In this document: positions 6,635-14,804 of the stretch, piece by piece
Layout: the number at the start of each line of letters is the position of its first letter
Position numbering within the stretch: the first letter of the stretch is position 1
Origin: an uncultured Oscillospiraceae bacterium
Lineage (GTDB): Bacteria > Bacillota > Clostridia > Oscillospirales > Acutalibacteraceae
DNA length: 41,968 nt
Assembly (NCBI GenBank): GCA_900543555.1
Contig: UQRL01000020.1
Location: forward strand, 1-41,968
Direction of reading: 5' to 3'
Notes under the pieces: generated by a model
Told to the model about the DNA's origin: nothing
What the model saw: the letters and a program-made list of their open reading frames with translations, nothing else
The model's database searches: none
Made by a program: the position numbers and the translations under genes

Positions 6635-7297
6635 ATGTTTGCAGTCGCTATCGACGGCCCCGCCGGGGCAGGGAAGAGCAGCGTGGCCAAGGCCGCGGCC
6701 CAGGAGCTGGGCTTTGTCTATGTGGACACCGGCGCCATCTACCGCACCATTGCCCTGCATGTGCTGCGCCAGGGGGTGGACCCCCACGACGCCCCGGCGG
6801 TGGAGGCCCTGCTGCCCGCCATCCAGGTGGGGCTGGAGTACACGCCGGAGGGCCAGGTCATGCGCTTAAACGGGGAGGACGTCACCTCCCTCATCCGCAC
6901 GCCAGAGGTCTCTATGGCCACCTCGGCCTGTTCGGCCATCCCGGCGGTGCGTGCCTTCCTGCTGCAATTGCAGCGGGATTTGGCGGAGAAGAACAACGTG
7001 CTTATGGACGGCCGGGACATCGGCACGGTGGTGCTGCCCCACGCCCAGCTGAAGGTGTTCCTCACCGCTTCGGCCCAGGAGCGGGCCCGGCGGCGGGTGC
7101 GCCAGCTGGAGGAGTCCGGCCAGGCGGCGGACTACGAGGCCATCCTCCGGGATATCCAGCAGCGGGACTACCAGGATTCCCACCGGGAGGTGGCCCCCCT
7201 GCGCCCTGCGGAGGACGCGGTGCTGGTGGACACCAGCCAGGACAGCTTTGCGCGCTCGGTAGAGCGGCTGGTGGGCCTGGTACGGGAACGGCTGTAA
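6635..7297 (+). CDS. cmk: Cytidylate (CMP/dCMP) kinase
   Basis: A 220-residue nucleoside-monophosphate kinase making CDP/dCDP from CMP/dCMP with ATP. Visible are the P-loop DGPAGAGKSSVAKAAA (residues 6-21), the DTGAIYR motif that contacts the nucleotide, the RTPEVS segment, the GRDIGTVVLP signature and the lid arginines ERARRRVRQL with RDYQDSHREVAPL. Length is normal. GAGGAG precedes the ATG. It heads the conserved clostridial group cmk-plsC-ispH/rpsA; the next gene starts 47 bases downstream. The promoter probably lies at the right end of the repeat-rich stretch before it, but I cannot place it with confidence. Confidence 0.96.
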   Translation: MFAVAIDGPAGAGKSSVAKAAAQELGFVYVDTGAIYRTIALHVLRQGVDPHDAPAVEALLPAIQVGLEYTPEGQVMRLNGEDVTSLIRTPEVSMATSACSAIPAVRAFLLQLQRDLAEKNNVLMDGRDIGTVVLPHAQLKVFLTASAQERARRRVRQLEESGQAADYEAILRDIQQRDYQDSHREVAPLRPAEDAVLVDTSQDSFARSVERLVGLVRERL

Positions 7298-7344
7298 GCC
7301 GCTGCCCTTGGAAAATATGGGAAAATGTGTGAAGGAAGGGGCCG

Positions 7345-8055
7345 TTGCCTGTGGAAAAAGAGATTCGGGATTTGACGCCGAAAAAAAAGACCTGGCTGTA
7401 CCTGGTGGGGCAGATCATTCTGTGGTGGTATTTCCACCTGGTCTTCCGCATGAAGGTGGAGGGGGCGGAGAATGTCCCCAAAGAGGGCCCGGTGCTGCTG
7501 TGCAGCAACCACCTGGCCAAGCGGGACCCGGTGCTGCTGGGGCTCTGCCAAAAGCGCCAGGTGTTTTACATGGCCAAGGAGGAGCTGTTCCAAAGCAAGT
7601 TTCTGGGGAGGCTGTTCCGCATGCTGGGGGCCTTCCCCGTGAAGCGGGGCACCGGCGGCTCGGACGCGCTGGAAGACGCCTATGCCCTGTTAAAGCAGAA
7701 CGCCGTGGTGGGGGTGTTTATCGAGGGGCACCGCTCGAAAGACGGGCTGCTGCGCAAGCCCAAAACCGGCGCCGCCCTGCTGGCCTATGAGACCAAGGCC
7801 CCGGTGGTGCCGGTGTGCATCACCGCGGGGGACGGCAAGCAGCCCGGCATGTTCAAGCGCACCCTCATCCGCTTTGGCAAGCCCATCTCCGCCGGGGAGC
7901 TGAACATCCAGGATGACTCCAGCCTGCAGCTGCGCCGGGCCAGCCGGACCATTATGGCCCAGATTGCCCTGCTGCGGGAGGAGGCCTGCAAGGAGCTGGG
8001 CCTGCCCTCTCAGCTGGAGCCGCCAGAGGAAAAGGAGGCCCCCCATGCGGGTTGA
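7345..8055 (+). CDS. plsC: 1-acyl-sn-glycerol-3-phosphate acyltransferase (PlsC)
   Basis: A 236-residue membrane-associated acyltransferase that converts lysophosphatidate to phosphatidate in phospholipid synthesis. The catalytic NHxxxxD box is SNHLAKRDP; the substrate-binding block FPEGTRS appears as FIEGHRSKDG, a mild departure; the later VPVCI stretch fits the family. An N-terminal hydrophobic helix (WLYLVGQIILWWYFHLVF) anchors it. The start is TTG 7345 after GGAAGGGG; GTG 7351 is an alternative. The 3' end overlaps the next gene by 11 bases, so translation is likely coupled. The Ala/Glu/Pro-rich C-terminal tail is probably disordered. Confidence 0.92.
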   Translation: MPVEKEIRDLTPKKKTWLYLVGQIILWWYFHLVFRMKVEGAENVPKEGPVLLCSNHLAKRDPVLLGLCQKRQVFYMAKEELFQSKFLGRLFRMLGAFPVKRGTGGSDALEDAYALLKQNAVVGVFIEGHRSKDGLLRKPKTGAALLAYETKAPVVPVCITAGDGKQPGMFKRTLIRFGKPISAGELNIQDDSSLQLRRASRTIMAQIALLREEACKELGLPSQLEPPEEKEAPHAG

Positions 8056-10057
8056 GGTGGCCCAGACCGCCGGGTTCTGCTTTGGCGTGGACCGGGCGGT
8101 GAGCACGGTGTACCGGCTGCTGGAAGAGGGCAAAAAGGCCGCCACCCTGGGGCCCATCATCCACAACCCCCAGGTGACGGGGGATTTGGCCGCCCGGGGG
8201 GTGCGGGTTGTCAGCCGGCCAGAGGAGACGCCCCCGGGCTATACGCTGGTCATCCGCTCCCACGGGGTGCCCCGGGAGGTGGAGGAAAAAGTGCGGTCGC
8301 TGGGCCTCTCTTATGTGGACGCCACCTGCCCTTTTGTGAAAAAAATTCACAACTTGGCGGAGCGCGCCGGAGAGCAGGGACAGGTCTTCCTGCTGGCTGG
8401 GGACAAGAATCACCCCGAGGTGCAGGGGATTGTAGGCCACTGCAAAGGGGAGAATTTTGTTATAAAGAGCAGCGAAGAATTGGTGGAACTGCTGAAAAAC
8501 CATCCGGAATTGGAAAAGAAACCCCTGGCTTTTGCGGCTCAGACCACCTTTCACGCCGGCGAATGGGAAAAATGCGCGGAAACTCTGAAAAAACTATGTA
8601 CAAACGCCGCAGTTTTTGCTACAATATGTAATGCGACTGCGAGACGGCAGAAAGAGGCAAAAACCCTGGCCCAGCGCTGCGACCGGATGGTTGTGGTGGG
8701 GGGAAGGGACAGTTCAAACACGGCAAAGCTGCGCGAAATCTGCGCAGAGTACTGCGAGACGTACCTCATCGAAAGGGCGGACGAGCTGCCTGTGTTTTCG
8801 GCCGGGCTGAGCGTTGGCATCACTGCGGGGGCATCTACGCCCGCAAGCATTATAAAGGAGGTACTTGCTACCATGGCAGAAGTGACAAACAACGAACAGA
8901 ATTTTGAGGAGATGCTTGAGGAGTCCCTCAAAAAATTAAATACAGATGAGAAGGTGCACGGCGTTGTCGTAGGGATCTCCCCCACCGAGGTGTATGTGGA
9001 TGTGGGCCGCAAGCAGGCCGGCTTCATCCCCGCGGGCGAGCTTTCCAACGACCCCAACGTCAAGCCCGAGGACGTGGTGAAGATCGGCGACGAGATGGAC
9101 CTGCTGATTATGAAGACCAACGACCAGGAAGGCACCATCATGCTCTCTAAGCGCCGCGTGGACGCCATGAAGGGCTGGGATGAGATTACCGAGGCCCAGG
9201 AGAACAACGAGATCCTGGAGGGCAAGGTCATCGAGGTTGTCAAGGGCGGCGTCATCGTCCTGTACAAGGCCATGCGCATCTTTGTGCCCGCCTCTCAGGC
9301 CACCGCTTCCCGCGGGGAGGACCTGAACGAGCTGATGGGCCAGGAGGTCCGCTTCCGCATTATCGAGGTCAACCGCCAGCGCCGCCGGGCCGTGGGTTCC
9401 ATCCGCAGCGTGCTGCGGGAGGAGCGCAAGGCCGCCCAGGAGAAGTTCTGGGAGCAGGTGGAAGAGGGCCAGCACTACACCGGCAAGGTGAAGTCCCTCA
9501 CCAGCTTTGGCGCCTTTGTGGATTTGGGCGGCGTGGACGGCATGGTCCACATCTCCGAGCTCTCTTGGAACCGCATCAAGCACCCCAGCGAGGTGCTCAG
9601 CGTGGGCGACACCGTGGAGGTGTACGTAAAGGGCCTGGACCGGGAGAACGGCAAGATCTCCCTGGGCTACAAGCGGCCTGAGGACAACCCCTGGGTCAAG
9701 CTGGAGCGGGAGTATCCCGTGGGCACGGTGTGCGACGCCAAGATTGTGGGCATGACCCAGTTTGGCGCCTTTGCCAGCGTCATCCCCGGCATTGACGGCC
9801 TGATCCACATTTCTCAAATTGCGGACCACCGCATTGAGAAGCCCCAGGATGTTTTGAAGATCGGCGACGAGGTGAAGGTGAAGATCACCGATATCGACTT
9901 TGACCGCCACCGCGTGTCCCTGTCCATCCGCGCCCTGCTGGAAGAGCAGAAGGCCCAGGAGGACGAGGAGGCCGCGCAGGCCCCTGCGGAGGAAGTTGTG
10001 TACTCCACCGAGGCTCCTGCCCAGGAGGAAGAGCCTGCCGCTGAGGAGCAGGAATAA
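8045..10057 (+). CDS. ispH-rpsA: Bifunctional HMBPP reductase (IspH) / ribosomal protein S1 fusion
   Basis: A 670-residue two-part protein, a fusion known in Clostridia. Residues 1-276 are IspH, the last step of the MEP isoprenoid pathway (HMBPP to IPP/DMAPP), with iron-sulfur cysteines C12 ([11 protein letters not shown]), C95 (DATCPFV) and C195 ([13 protein letters not shown]), and HPEVQG for substrate. Residues about 300-630 hold four S1 RNA-binding repeats ([24 protein letters not shown]; a degenerate second; [58 protein letters not shown]), then an acidic tail. The joint carries a strong internal Shine-Dalgarno and ATG (8873) in frame, so a free 394-residue S1 protein is likely made too. 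Codons in the 3' part of ispH (about 8440-8650) are markedly more AT-rich than elsewhere. The start ATG overlaps plsC. Confidence 0.95.
   Translation: MRVEVAQTAGFCFGVDRAVSTVYRLLEEGKKAATLGPIIHNPQVTGDLAARGVRVVSRPEETPPGYTLVIRSHGVPREVEEKVRSLGLSYVDATCPFVKKIHNLAERAGEQGQVFLLAGDKNHPEVQGIVGHCKGENFVIKSSEELVELLKNHPELEKKPLAFAAQTTFHAGEWEKCAETLKKLCTNAAVFATICNATARRQKEAKTLAQRCDRMVVVGGRDSSNTAKLREICAEYCETYLIERADELPVFSAGLSVGITAGASTPASIIKEVLATMAEVTNNEQNFEEMLEESLKKLNTDEKVHGVVVGISPTEVYVDVGRKQAGFIPAGELSNDPNVKPEDVVKIGDEMDLLIMKTNDQEGTIMLSKRRVDAMKGWDEITEAQENNEILEGKVIEVVKGGVIVLYKAMRIFVPASQATASRGEDLNELMGQEVRFRIIEVNRQRRRAVGSIRSVLREERKAAQEKFWEQVEEGQHYTGKVKSLTSFGAFVDLGGVDGMVHISELSWNRIKHPSEVLSVGDTVEVYVKGLDRENGKISLGYKRPEDNPWVKLEREYPVGTVCDAKIVGMTQFGAFASVIPGIDGLIHISQIADHRIEKPQDVLKIGDEVKVKITDIDFDRHRVSLSIRALLEEQKAQEDEEAAQAPAEEVVYSTEAPAQEEEPAAEEQE
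8597..8625 (+). promoter_or_regulatory. Internal promoter candidate within ispH, ahead of the S1 part
   Basis: TGTACA (8597-8602, four of six matches to TTGACA), a 17-base spacer, then TACAAT (8620-8625, five of six to TATAAT), in an unusually AT-rich patch of coding sequence. It lies about 250 bases before the internal start at 8873. Confidence 0.4.
8854..8875 (+). promoter_or_regulatory. rpsA: Internal Shine-Dalgarno and in-frame ATG for free ribosomal protein S1
   Basis: AAAGGAGG (8854-8861) lies 11 bases before ATG 8873, exactly at the IspH/S1 joint and in the same frame. It is one of the best ribosome sites in the window. Initiation here would give a 394-residue protein with all four S1 repeats and no IspH domain. 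Confidence 0.7.
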
Positions 10058-10090
10058 TTTTTGAAGGTACTTAAGCGGGGTAGCAAGGGG

Positions 10091-10110
10091 GGGACAGGCG
10101 CGCCTGTCCC
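10091..10110. repeat. 20-bp perfect palindrome between rpsA and secD
   Basis: GGGACAGGCG (10091-10100) and CGCCTGTCCC (10101-10110). No T-run follows. A second weaker hairpin (GGCCG...CGGCC, about 10122-10145) lies just downstream. They may form structure in the 223-base gap between ispH-rpsA and secD, or be an extragenic palindrome. Confidence 0.5.
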
Positions 10111-10280
10111 GGGGCTTCCCGGTGGCCTGGCCGTTTTGACCGGCCGGGGCACGGGAGCGCCCGCCCGGGTGCTGCCCTGCTTTGCGTGAACGGGCCTTTT
10201 GCGCCCCGCGCGGCGAACGTCATAAAAATCCTGGGGCAGCCCTTTGCGCAGGGCCGGCCCCGACTGGAGGAAAGAAACCC

Positions 10281-11696
10281 ATGAAGCGAGTAAAAAAGCC
10301 TGTGTTTTTTGTAGTGGCGCTTCTCATCCTCGCCCTGGTGTTCACGTCTCTGTTCGGCGTGTACGGCCAGAACGGGGACTTTAAGGTCACCTACATAAAA
10401 GGCGCCGGTGATATCCGTTGGGGCATTGATATCCGGGGCGGCGTAGAGGCCACCTTCAGCCCGGCGGACGGGGTGGAGGCCACCACCGAAGAGCTTAACG
10501 CGGCCAAGGAGATCATCGAGACCCGAATGGTGTCGGGCAGCATTACCGACTATGAGATCTACACCGACCCCACCAACAACCGGATTATCGTCCGGTTCCC
10601 CTGGCGCAGCGACGAGGAGAATTTCGACCCCGAGGAGGCCATCAACGAGCTGGCGGCCACCGCCCAGCTCACCTTCCGCGAGGGGATGGAATATGAGTCC
10701 ATGGAGTACGCCGAGGACGGCAGCGTTGTCTACCGCACCCCCACGGGCACCACGGCGGAAAACATCATCCTGGAGGGCGCTGATGTGGTCAGCGCCACTC
10801 CGGCCATGACCCAGGACGAGACCACGGGCGAGTACCAGTACATTGTCAGCCTGAAGCTCTCGGAGGCGGGGGCCGAAAAGTTTGCCGAGGCCACCAGCGA
10901 GCTGGTGGGCAGCACCATCTCCATCTGGATGGATGACGTGATGATTTCTTACCCCACGGTCAACGAGGCCATCACCAACGGCGAGTGCTCCATCACGGGT
11001 GACTTTACCAGCGAGGAAGCCACCCAGCTGGCCAACCAGATCCAGGCGGGCGCCCTGCCCTTTGCCCTGCAGGTCTCCAGCTTCAGCTCTATGCCGCCCA
11101 CCCTGGGCACCCAGGCGCTGAACGCCATGATGCTGGCGGGCATTCTGGCCTTTGTGGTCATTTCCGTGCTGATGATCGTGCTGTTCCGGCTGCCGGGCGT
11201 TGTGGCGGTTATCAGCCTGGCCGGCCAGGTGGGCCTGTGTATGGCCGCCATCTCTGGCTACTTCCCCTTCCTCAACTCTTACACCACCACCCTGCCGGGC
11301 CTGGCGGGCATTGTGCTCTCCATTGGCATGGGCGTGGACGCCAACGTGATCTCTGCCAGCCGCATCCGCGAGGAGCTGCGCAACGGCAAGAGCCTGGACG
11401 GCGCCCTGAAGCTGGGCTTCTCTGAGAGTTTCTGGGCCATCTTCGACGGCAACATCACCACCCTGATTGTGGCCGTTATGCTGATGGGTGTGTTCGGGCC
11501 CAGCAATATTTTGTCCATCATCTTTGGCGAGTCCACCACCGGCGCCATTTTCTCCTTTGGCTTTACCCTGCTGGTGGGCATCATCGGCAACTTTATCATG
11601 GGCATGACAGCCACCCGGCTGATGACCCTCTCTCTGGCCGGCTTCAAGGGCCTGCATAAAAAATGGCTGTTTGGAGGTGCTCGCGGCGATGAATGA
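10281..11696 (+). CDS. secD: Protein translocase subunit SecD
   Basis: A 471-residue membrane protein that, with SecF, uses the proton or sodium gradient to help finish Sec-dependent export. It has one N-terminal transmembrane helix (VFFVVALLILALVFTSLFGVY), a large outer domain including the conserved WGIDIRGGVEATF motif and the P1 base, then a five-helix bundle from about residue 285 with GIVLSIGMGVDANVISASRIREE, the hallmark D..V....RIRE motif. ATG 10281 follows GGAGGAAAG; the frame is open upstream to about 10182 without a ribosome site. Its stop overlaps the secF start, so the two are translationally coupled. SecD and SecF are separate proteins here, not the fused form of Bacillus. Confidence 0.95.
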   Translation: MKRVKKPVFFVVALLILALVFTSLFGVYGQNGDFKVTYIKGAGDIRWGIDIRGGVEATFSPADGVEATTEELNAAKEIIETRMVSGSITDYEIYTDPTNNRIIVRFPWRSDEENFDPEEAINELAATAQLTFREGMEYESMEYAEDGSVVYRTPTGTTAENIILEGADVVSATPAMTQDETTGEYQYIVSLKLSEAGAEKFAEATSELVGSTISIWMDDVMISYPTVNEAITNGECSITGDFTSEEATQLANQIQAGALPFALQVSSFSSMPPTLGTQALNAMMLAGILAFVVISVLMIVLFRLPGVVAVISLAGQVGLCMAAISGYFPFLNSYTTTLPGLAGIVLSIGMGVDANVISASRIREELRNGKSLDGALKLGFSESFWAIFDGNITTLIVAVMLMGVFGPSNILSIIFGESTTGAIFSFGFTLLVGIIGNFIMGMTATRLMTLSLAGFKGLHKKWLFGGARGDE

Positions 11697-12645
11697 GAAG
11701 ACATACCGTTTCCACTTTTACCAGAACAAAAAGATTTATTTCGGCATTTCCATTGTGCTGCTGGTGGTGGGCATCCTTGCCAGCGTCATCATTGGGCCCC
11801 ACCTGGACATTCAGTTTGCCGGCGGCTCGATGATCCTCTACTCTGTGGAGGGCGGCCAGGCGGACGCCAGCGGCGTAGAGGCCGCCGTCAGCGAGAGCAC
11901 CGGCCGGAACTGCGAGGTGGCCATCAGCCAGGATATCACCACGGGCGGCGAGCAGGTGACCGTGTCTTTTTCCGGCAACCAGGCTATGACGCCGGAGGAG
12001 CAGGCCGCCGTTACAAGCGCCCTGCAGAGCGCCTACCCGGACCTGGGATTTGAGCTGCTCTCCTCCAGCTCGGTGGAGGCCAGCATGGGCGCCCGGTTCT
12101 TCCAGAAGTGCCTGGTGTGCTTTGCCATCACGGCGGTGTTCCTGCTGGTTTACATCGCCCTGCGCTTCCGCAAGATTGGCGGCCTGGCCGCGGGCATTAC
12201 CGCTGTAATCGCGCTGATGCACGATGTGCTCATCGCTTTCTGCGTGTTTGTGGTCTGCGGGCTGGACATTGACGATATCTTTATCGCGGTTATCCTCACC
12301 ATTCTGGGTTACTCCCTGAACGCCACCATCGTGGTATACGACCGTGTCCGTGAAAACCGCCGGAAGATGGGCCCCCGGGTGAGCTATGATGAGGTTATGA
12401 ACCTGAGCATGAACCAGACCCTGGGCCGCACGGTGCTTACCTCTCTGTGCACGTTCCTTTCCCTGGTGGTGGTGCTTATTGTGGCGATGATTTACAACAT
12501 CGACACGGTGGTTTCCTTTGCGCTGCCGATGATGGCGGGCGTGGCGGCAGGCTGCTTCAGCAGCCAGTTCATTGCCCCCAACCTGTTCTGCATGTGGCAG
12601 ATCCACAAGCGCAAGCAGATGGATGCCGCCAAGCAGAAGGCCTAA
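11689..12645 (+). CDS. secF: Protein translocase subunit SecF
   Basis: A 318-residue partner of SecD. It has one N-terminal helix (IYFGISIVLLVVGILASVII), an outer domain starting with LDIQFAGGSMILYS, then five helices with GLAAGITAVIALMHDVLIAF and the signature GYSLNATIVVYDRVRENRR. The typical GYSINDTIV has A in place of D here. The start at ATG 11689 lies inside the secD 3' end, with GGAGGT (11672-11677) at workable spacing; an upstream TTG at 11671 is less likely because it overlaps that site. A hairpin terminator follows. Confidence 0.95.
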   Translation: MNEKTYRFHFYQNKKIYFGISIVLLVVGILASVIIGPHLDIQFAGGSMILYSVEGGQADASGVEAAVSESTGRNCEVAISQDITTGGEQVTVSFSGNQAMTPEEQAAVTSALQSAYPDLGFELLSSSSVEASMGARFFQKCLVCFAITAVFLLVYIALRFRKIGGLAAGITAVIALMHDVLIAFCVFVVCGLDIDDIFIAVILTILGYSLNATIVVYDRVRENRRKMGPRVSYDEVMNLSMNQTLGRTVLTSLCTFLSLVVVLIVAMIYNIDTVVSFALPMMAGVAAGCFSSQFIAPNLFCMWQIHKRKQMDAAKQKA

Positions 12646-12676
12646 CGGCGGGATTTCCCGTTTACCATGCAAACAA

Positions 12677-12708
12677 AAGAGCCGCGGGGGAAAGCCCTTG
12701 CGGCTCTT
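12677..12708 (+). terminator. Hairpin terminator after secF
   Basis: AAGAGCCGC (12677-12685) pairs with GCGGCTCTT (12700-12708). The T-run is poor (ATCTTATC), so termination may be partial and could leave the next gene some read-through. Confidence 0.6.
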
Positions 12709-12733
12709 ATCTTATCTATGAGGAGGGGCTGCC

Positions 12734-13267
12734 ATGGAGCAGCGATTCTACCTGATTACCGGGGTAATGGCCTCGGGAAAATCCACCACAGCCCAGGCCC
12801 TGGCCCAGGCGCTGCCCCGGTGCGTCCACCTGCGGGGCGACCTGTTCCGGCGCATGATTGTCACCGGCCGGGAAGAGATGGCCGACCCGCCCACCGAAGA
12901 GGCGCTGCGGCAGCTGCACCTCCGCTTCCGGCTGGCGGCCCAGGCTGCGCGGGGCTATTGGGAGGCCGGGTTTTCCGTGGTGCTGCAGGATAATTATTAC
13001 GGCCCGGCCCTGGAGGAGATGGCCTCTCTTTTGCGGGGCATCCCCCTGCGCCTGGTGGTCCTCTGCCCTTCTGTAGAGACGGTCAGGGCCCGGGAGGCTT
13101 CCCGGGGGAAGAGGGGCTATGTGGGCTTTTCCCCAGAGGCCCTGTGGCACAGCTTTATGCGGGAGACGCCCCGCGCGGGCCTTTGGCTGGACAACTCCCA
13201 TATGACGGTGGAACAGGCTGTGAAGGAGATCCTCTCCCGGGGGGAGAAATCCGGCCCTTGTGTATAG
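12734..13267 (+). CDS. P-loop NTPase, AAA/zeta-toxin-like small-molecule kinase
   Basis: A 177-residue protein with a Walker A loop GVMASGKST at residues 10-18, a DxxxR motif (RGDLFRR) typical of substrate binding in chloramphenicol-phosphotransferase and zeta-type kinases, VVLQDNYYG as a probable Walker B-like strand end, and ARxxxRG (AREASRGKRGY) as a lid. The length and layout fit the phosphotransferase-like AAA family; the substrate is unknown. No antitoxin-like gene is next to it, so a toxin role is not supported. The start at 12734 follows GAGGAGGGG. Confidence 0.75.
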   Translation: MEQRFYLITGVMASGKSTTAQALAQALPRCVHLRGDLFRRMIVTGREEMADPPTEEALRQLHLRFRLAAQAARGYWEAGFSVVLQDNYYGPALEEMASLLRGIPLRLVVLCPSVETVRAREASRGKRGYVGFSPEALWHSFMRETPRAGLWLDNSHMTVEQAVKEILSRGEKSGPCV

Positions 13268-13321
13268 ACCGCCTGGAAAGAGGGAAACTAAGCCCAAGTA
13301 CCTCGGAAAGGATGCGGTGAA

Positions 13322-13591
13322 ATGGAACAGAAGGACCGGACCAGCCAGAAGCCCCAGACCTCCCCTTATCACGAGCACGACCCCCTTCCTCAGGGGGCCC
13401 TGCCAGAAAGCCCCGCCGTGGCCTCGGCCAACGAGTGCACGGGCTTGATGTTCACCCCGCCGGAGGACGCCGCCCAGCTGGAGGCTTACCAGCAGCTGTC
13501 CCCCATGGCCATCCCCCGGCGGGAGCCGGAAAGCGGAGCCCGCGAAAAAAAGTGCCCGGGGGCGGCCTCCCGCCGGGAGGAGAGGCGGTAG
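13322..13591 (+). CDS. Small hydrophilic protein, unknown function
   Basis: An 89-residue, Pro/Glu/Arg-rich protein without membrane segments or recognised domains, likely disordered. The best support is a ribosome site GGAAAGGATG upstream of ATG 13322, its place 54 bases after the P-loop kinase in the same direction, and a terminator hairpin after its stop. Composition is low-complexity enough that a spurious reading frame cannot be excluded. Confidence 0.45.
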   Translation: MEQKDRTSQKPQTSPYHEHDPLPQGALPESPAVASANECTGLMFTPPEDAAQLEAYQQLSPMAIPRREPESGAREKKCPGAASRREERR

Positions 13592-13608
13592 CCCAGTCCA
13601 TGGAAGGG

Positions 13609-13640
13609 GTCCCGGCCAGGCCGGGGCCTTTCCTTTTTGG
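13609..13640 (+). terminator. Intrinsic terminator
   Basis: A GC-rich hairpin, GGTCCCGGCC paired with GGCCGGGGCC, is followed by TTTCCTTTTT. It closes the P-loop kinase/small protein unit. Confidence 0.7.
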
Positions 13641-13678
13641 GGAAGCTTCCGCGGGGAGTAGGCAAACTGGGAAATTTG

Positions 13679-13687
13679 TGCTATAAT
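13679..13687 (+). promoter_or_regulatory. Extended -10 promoter of the metallo-hydrolase/MerR pair
   Basis: TGC-TATAAT is a perfect extended -10 (TATAAT at 13682-13687). The -35 region 17 bases upstream is weak. The ATG at 13745 is about 50 bases from the expected start of transcription. Confidence 0.7.
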
Positions 13688-13744
13688 ACTTTCCACAGAA
13701 ACAAGCTTTCTGGAAGCTCTGTGAAATGGAAAGGATGTTATGCA

Positions 13745-14374
13745 ATGGCAGAGATACAGATTCAGTGGCTGGGCCACTCTTGCTTTCGAGTGGAGTGCCA
13801 GGGCTACGCCATTGTGCTGGATCCCTTTGAACCCGGCAGCGTTCCCGGCCTGAGGGATATCCAACAGACGGCGGACCAGGTGCTTTGCAGCCATGAACAC
13901 CATGACCACAACTACCGGGCAGGGGTTGCCCTGCGGGAGACAGGGGCGGAAAACCCCTTCGCCATCACGGCCTTCCCCTCTTTCCACGACGACTGCGGCG
14001 GGGAAAAGCGGGGGCCCAACACCATCCACCTGCTGGAGGCCGGAGGCCTGCGGGTGGCCCACATGGGGGACGCTGGCTGCATGCCCTCCCCGGAGATTCT
14101 GGAGCGGCTTCAGGAGTTGGACGCCGTGATGCTTCCGGTGGGGGGCTATTACACCGTGGGCCCGGAAGAGGCCCAGGCCATTGTGGAGGCCATCCATCCC
14201 CGGGTGGTCATCCCCATGCACTACCGGTCGGACCGGTTTGGGTTCGACGTGCTGGCGCCGGTGGAAAAATTCCTGGATTTGAACGCCGGCCACTGGATGC
14301 GGTATGACACCGACACCCTGGAGATCCACGGCGGCATGAGCCGCCACGTTGCGGTGCTGACCTATGGCGGCTGA
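13745..14374 (+). CDS. Metallo-beta-lactamase-fold hydrolase
   Basis: A 209-residue soluble enzyme of the MBL superfamily (UPF0173/YtkL-like single-domain type). Metal ligands are visible as H50-E-H52-H-D54-H55 (SHEHHDH), a glycine-flanked Asp in HMGDAG and a late His in VIPMHYRSD. The opening IQIQWLGHSCFRVE, in which a His-Ser precedes the first strand pair, is typical of this branch. The physiological substrate is unknown. The start ATG 13745 follows GGAAAGGATG. The last 11 bases overlap the MerR gene, so the two are translated together and the regulator may control this unit. Confidence 0.88.
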   Translation: MAEIQIQWLGHSCFRVECQGYAIVLDPFEPGSVPGLRDIQQTADQVLCSHEHHDHNYRAGVALRETGAENPFAITAFPSFHDDCGGEKRGPNTIHLLEAGGLRVAHMGDAGCMPSPEILERLQELDAVMLPVGGYYTVGPEEAQAIVEAIHPRVVIPMHYRSDRFGFDVLAPVEKFLDLNAGHWMRYDTDTLEIHGGMSRHVAVLTYGG

Positions 14375-14789
14375 GGGCGGAACCTATACCATCAGCCAGG
14401 CGGCGGAAAGGCTGGGGGTCACCGCCTATACCCTGCGGTACTATGACAAAGAGGGCCTGCTGCCCTTTGTGGGCCGCAGCCAGGGCGGGGCGCGGGTGTT
14501 TACGGACCAGGATTTGGAGAACCTGCGGATCATCAGCTGCCTGAAGGCCTCGGGAATGCCCATCAAGGACATTCGGGAATTCCTGCACTGGTGTGCCCTG
14601 GGGGATGAGAGCCTTTCCCAGCGCTACCAGATGTTTCTGGAGCGGAAGGCCGCGGTAGAGGCCCAGATGGAGCAGCTGCGCCGCACCATGGAGGTCATCG
14701 AATACAAGTGCTGGTACTATAAGACCGCCCTGGAGGCGGGGACAGAGGCTGTGCACAAGAAGGAGAATGTCCCGGCAGCCTCTGCGTAA
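14364..14789 (+). CDS. MerR-family transcriptional regulator
   Basis: A 141-residue regulator. The MerR winged helix-turn-helix is clear at residues about 8-75 (YTISQAAERLGVTAYTLRYYDKEGLLPF, then RVFTDQDLENLRIISCLKASGMPIKDIREFL). A long dimerisation coiled coil follows (about 90-125), then a short tail with CWYYK and little room for an effector domain. Only one cysteine lies in the tail region, so a metal-sensing type is not evident. It overlaps the metallo-hydrolase gene and probably regulates that operon. It converges with the amidase gene, only 15 bases apart. Confidence 0.9.
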   Translation: MAAEGGTYTISQAAERLGVTAYTLRYYDKEGLLPFVGRSQGGARVFTDQDLENLRIISCLKASGMPIKDIREFLHWCALGDESLSQRYQMFLERKAAVEAQMEQLRRTMEVIEYKCWYYKTALEAGTEAVHKKENVPAASA

Positions 14790-14804
14790 CAGGGGAAAAC
14801 GCCC

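Noticed and set aside
12734..13591. A toxin-antitoxin pair (zeta-like kinase plus small protein).
   Set aside because: The small protein follows the kinase, is disordered and has no antitoxin features, and the kinase resembles general phosphotransferase-like P-loop proteins as much as zeta toxins.
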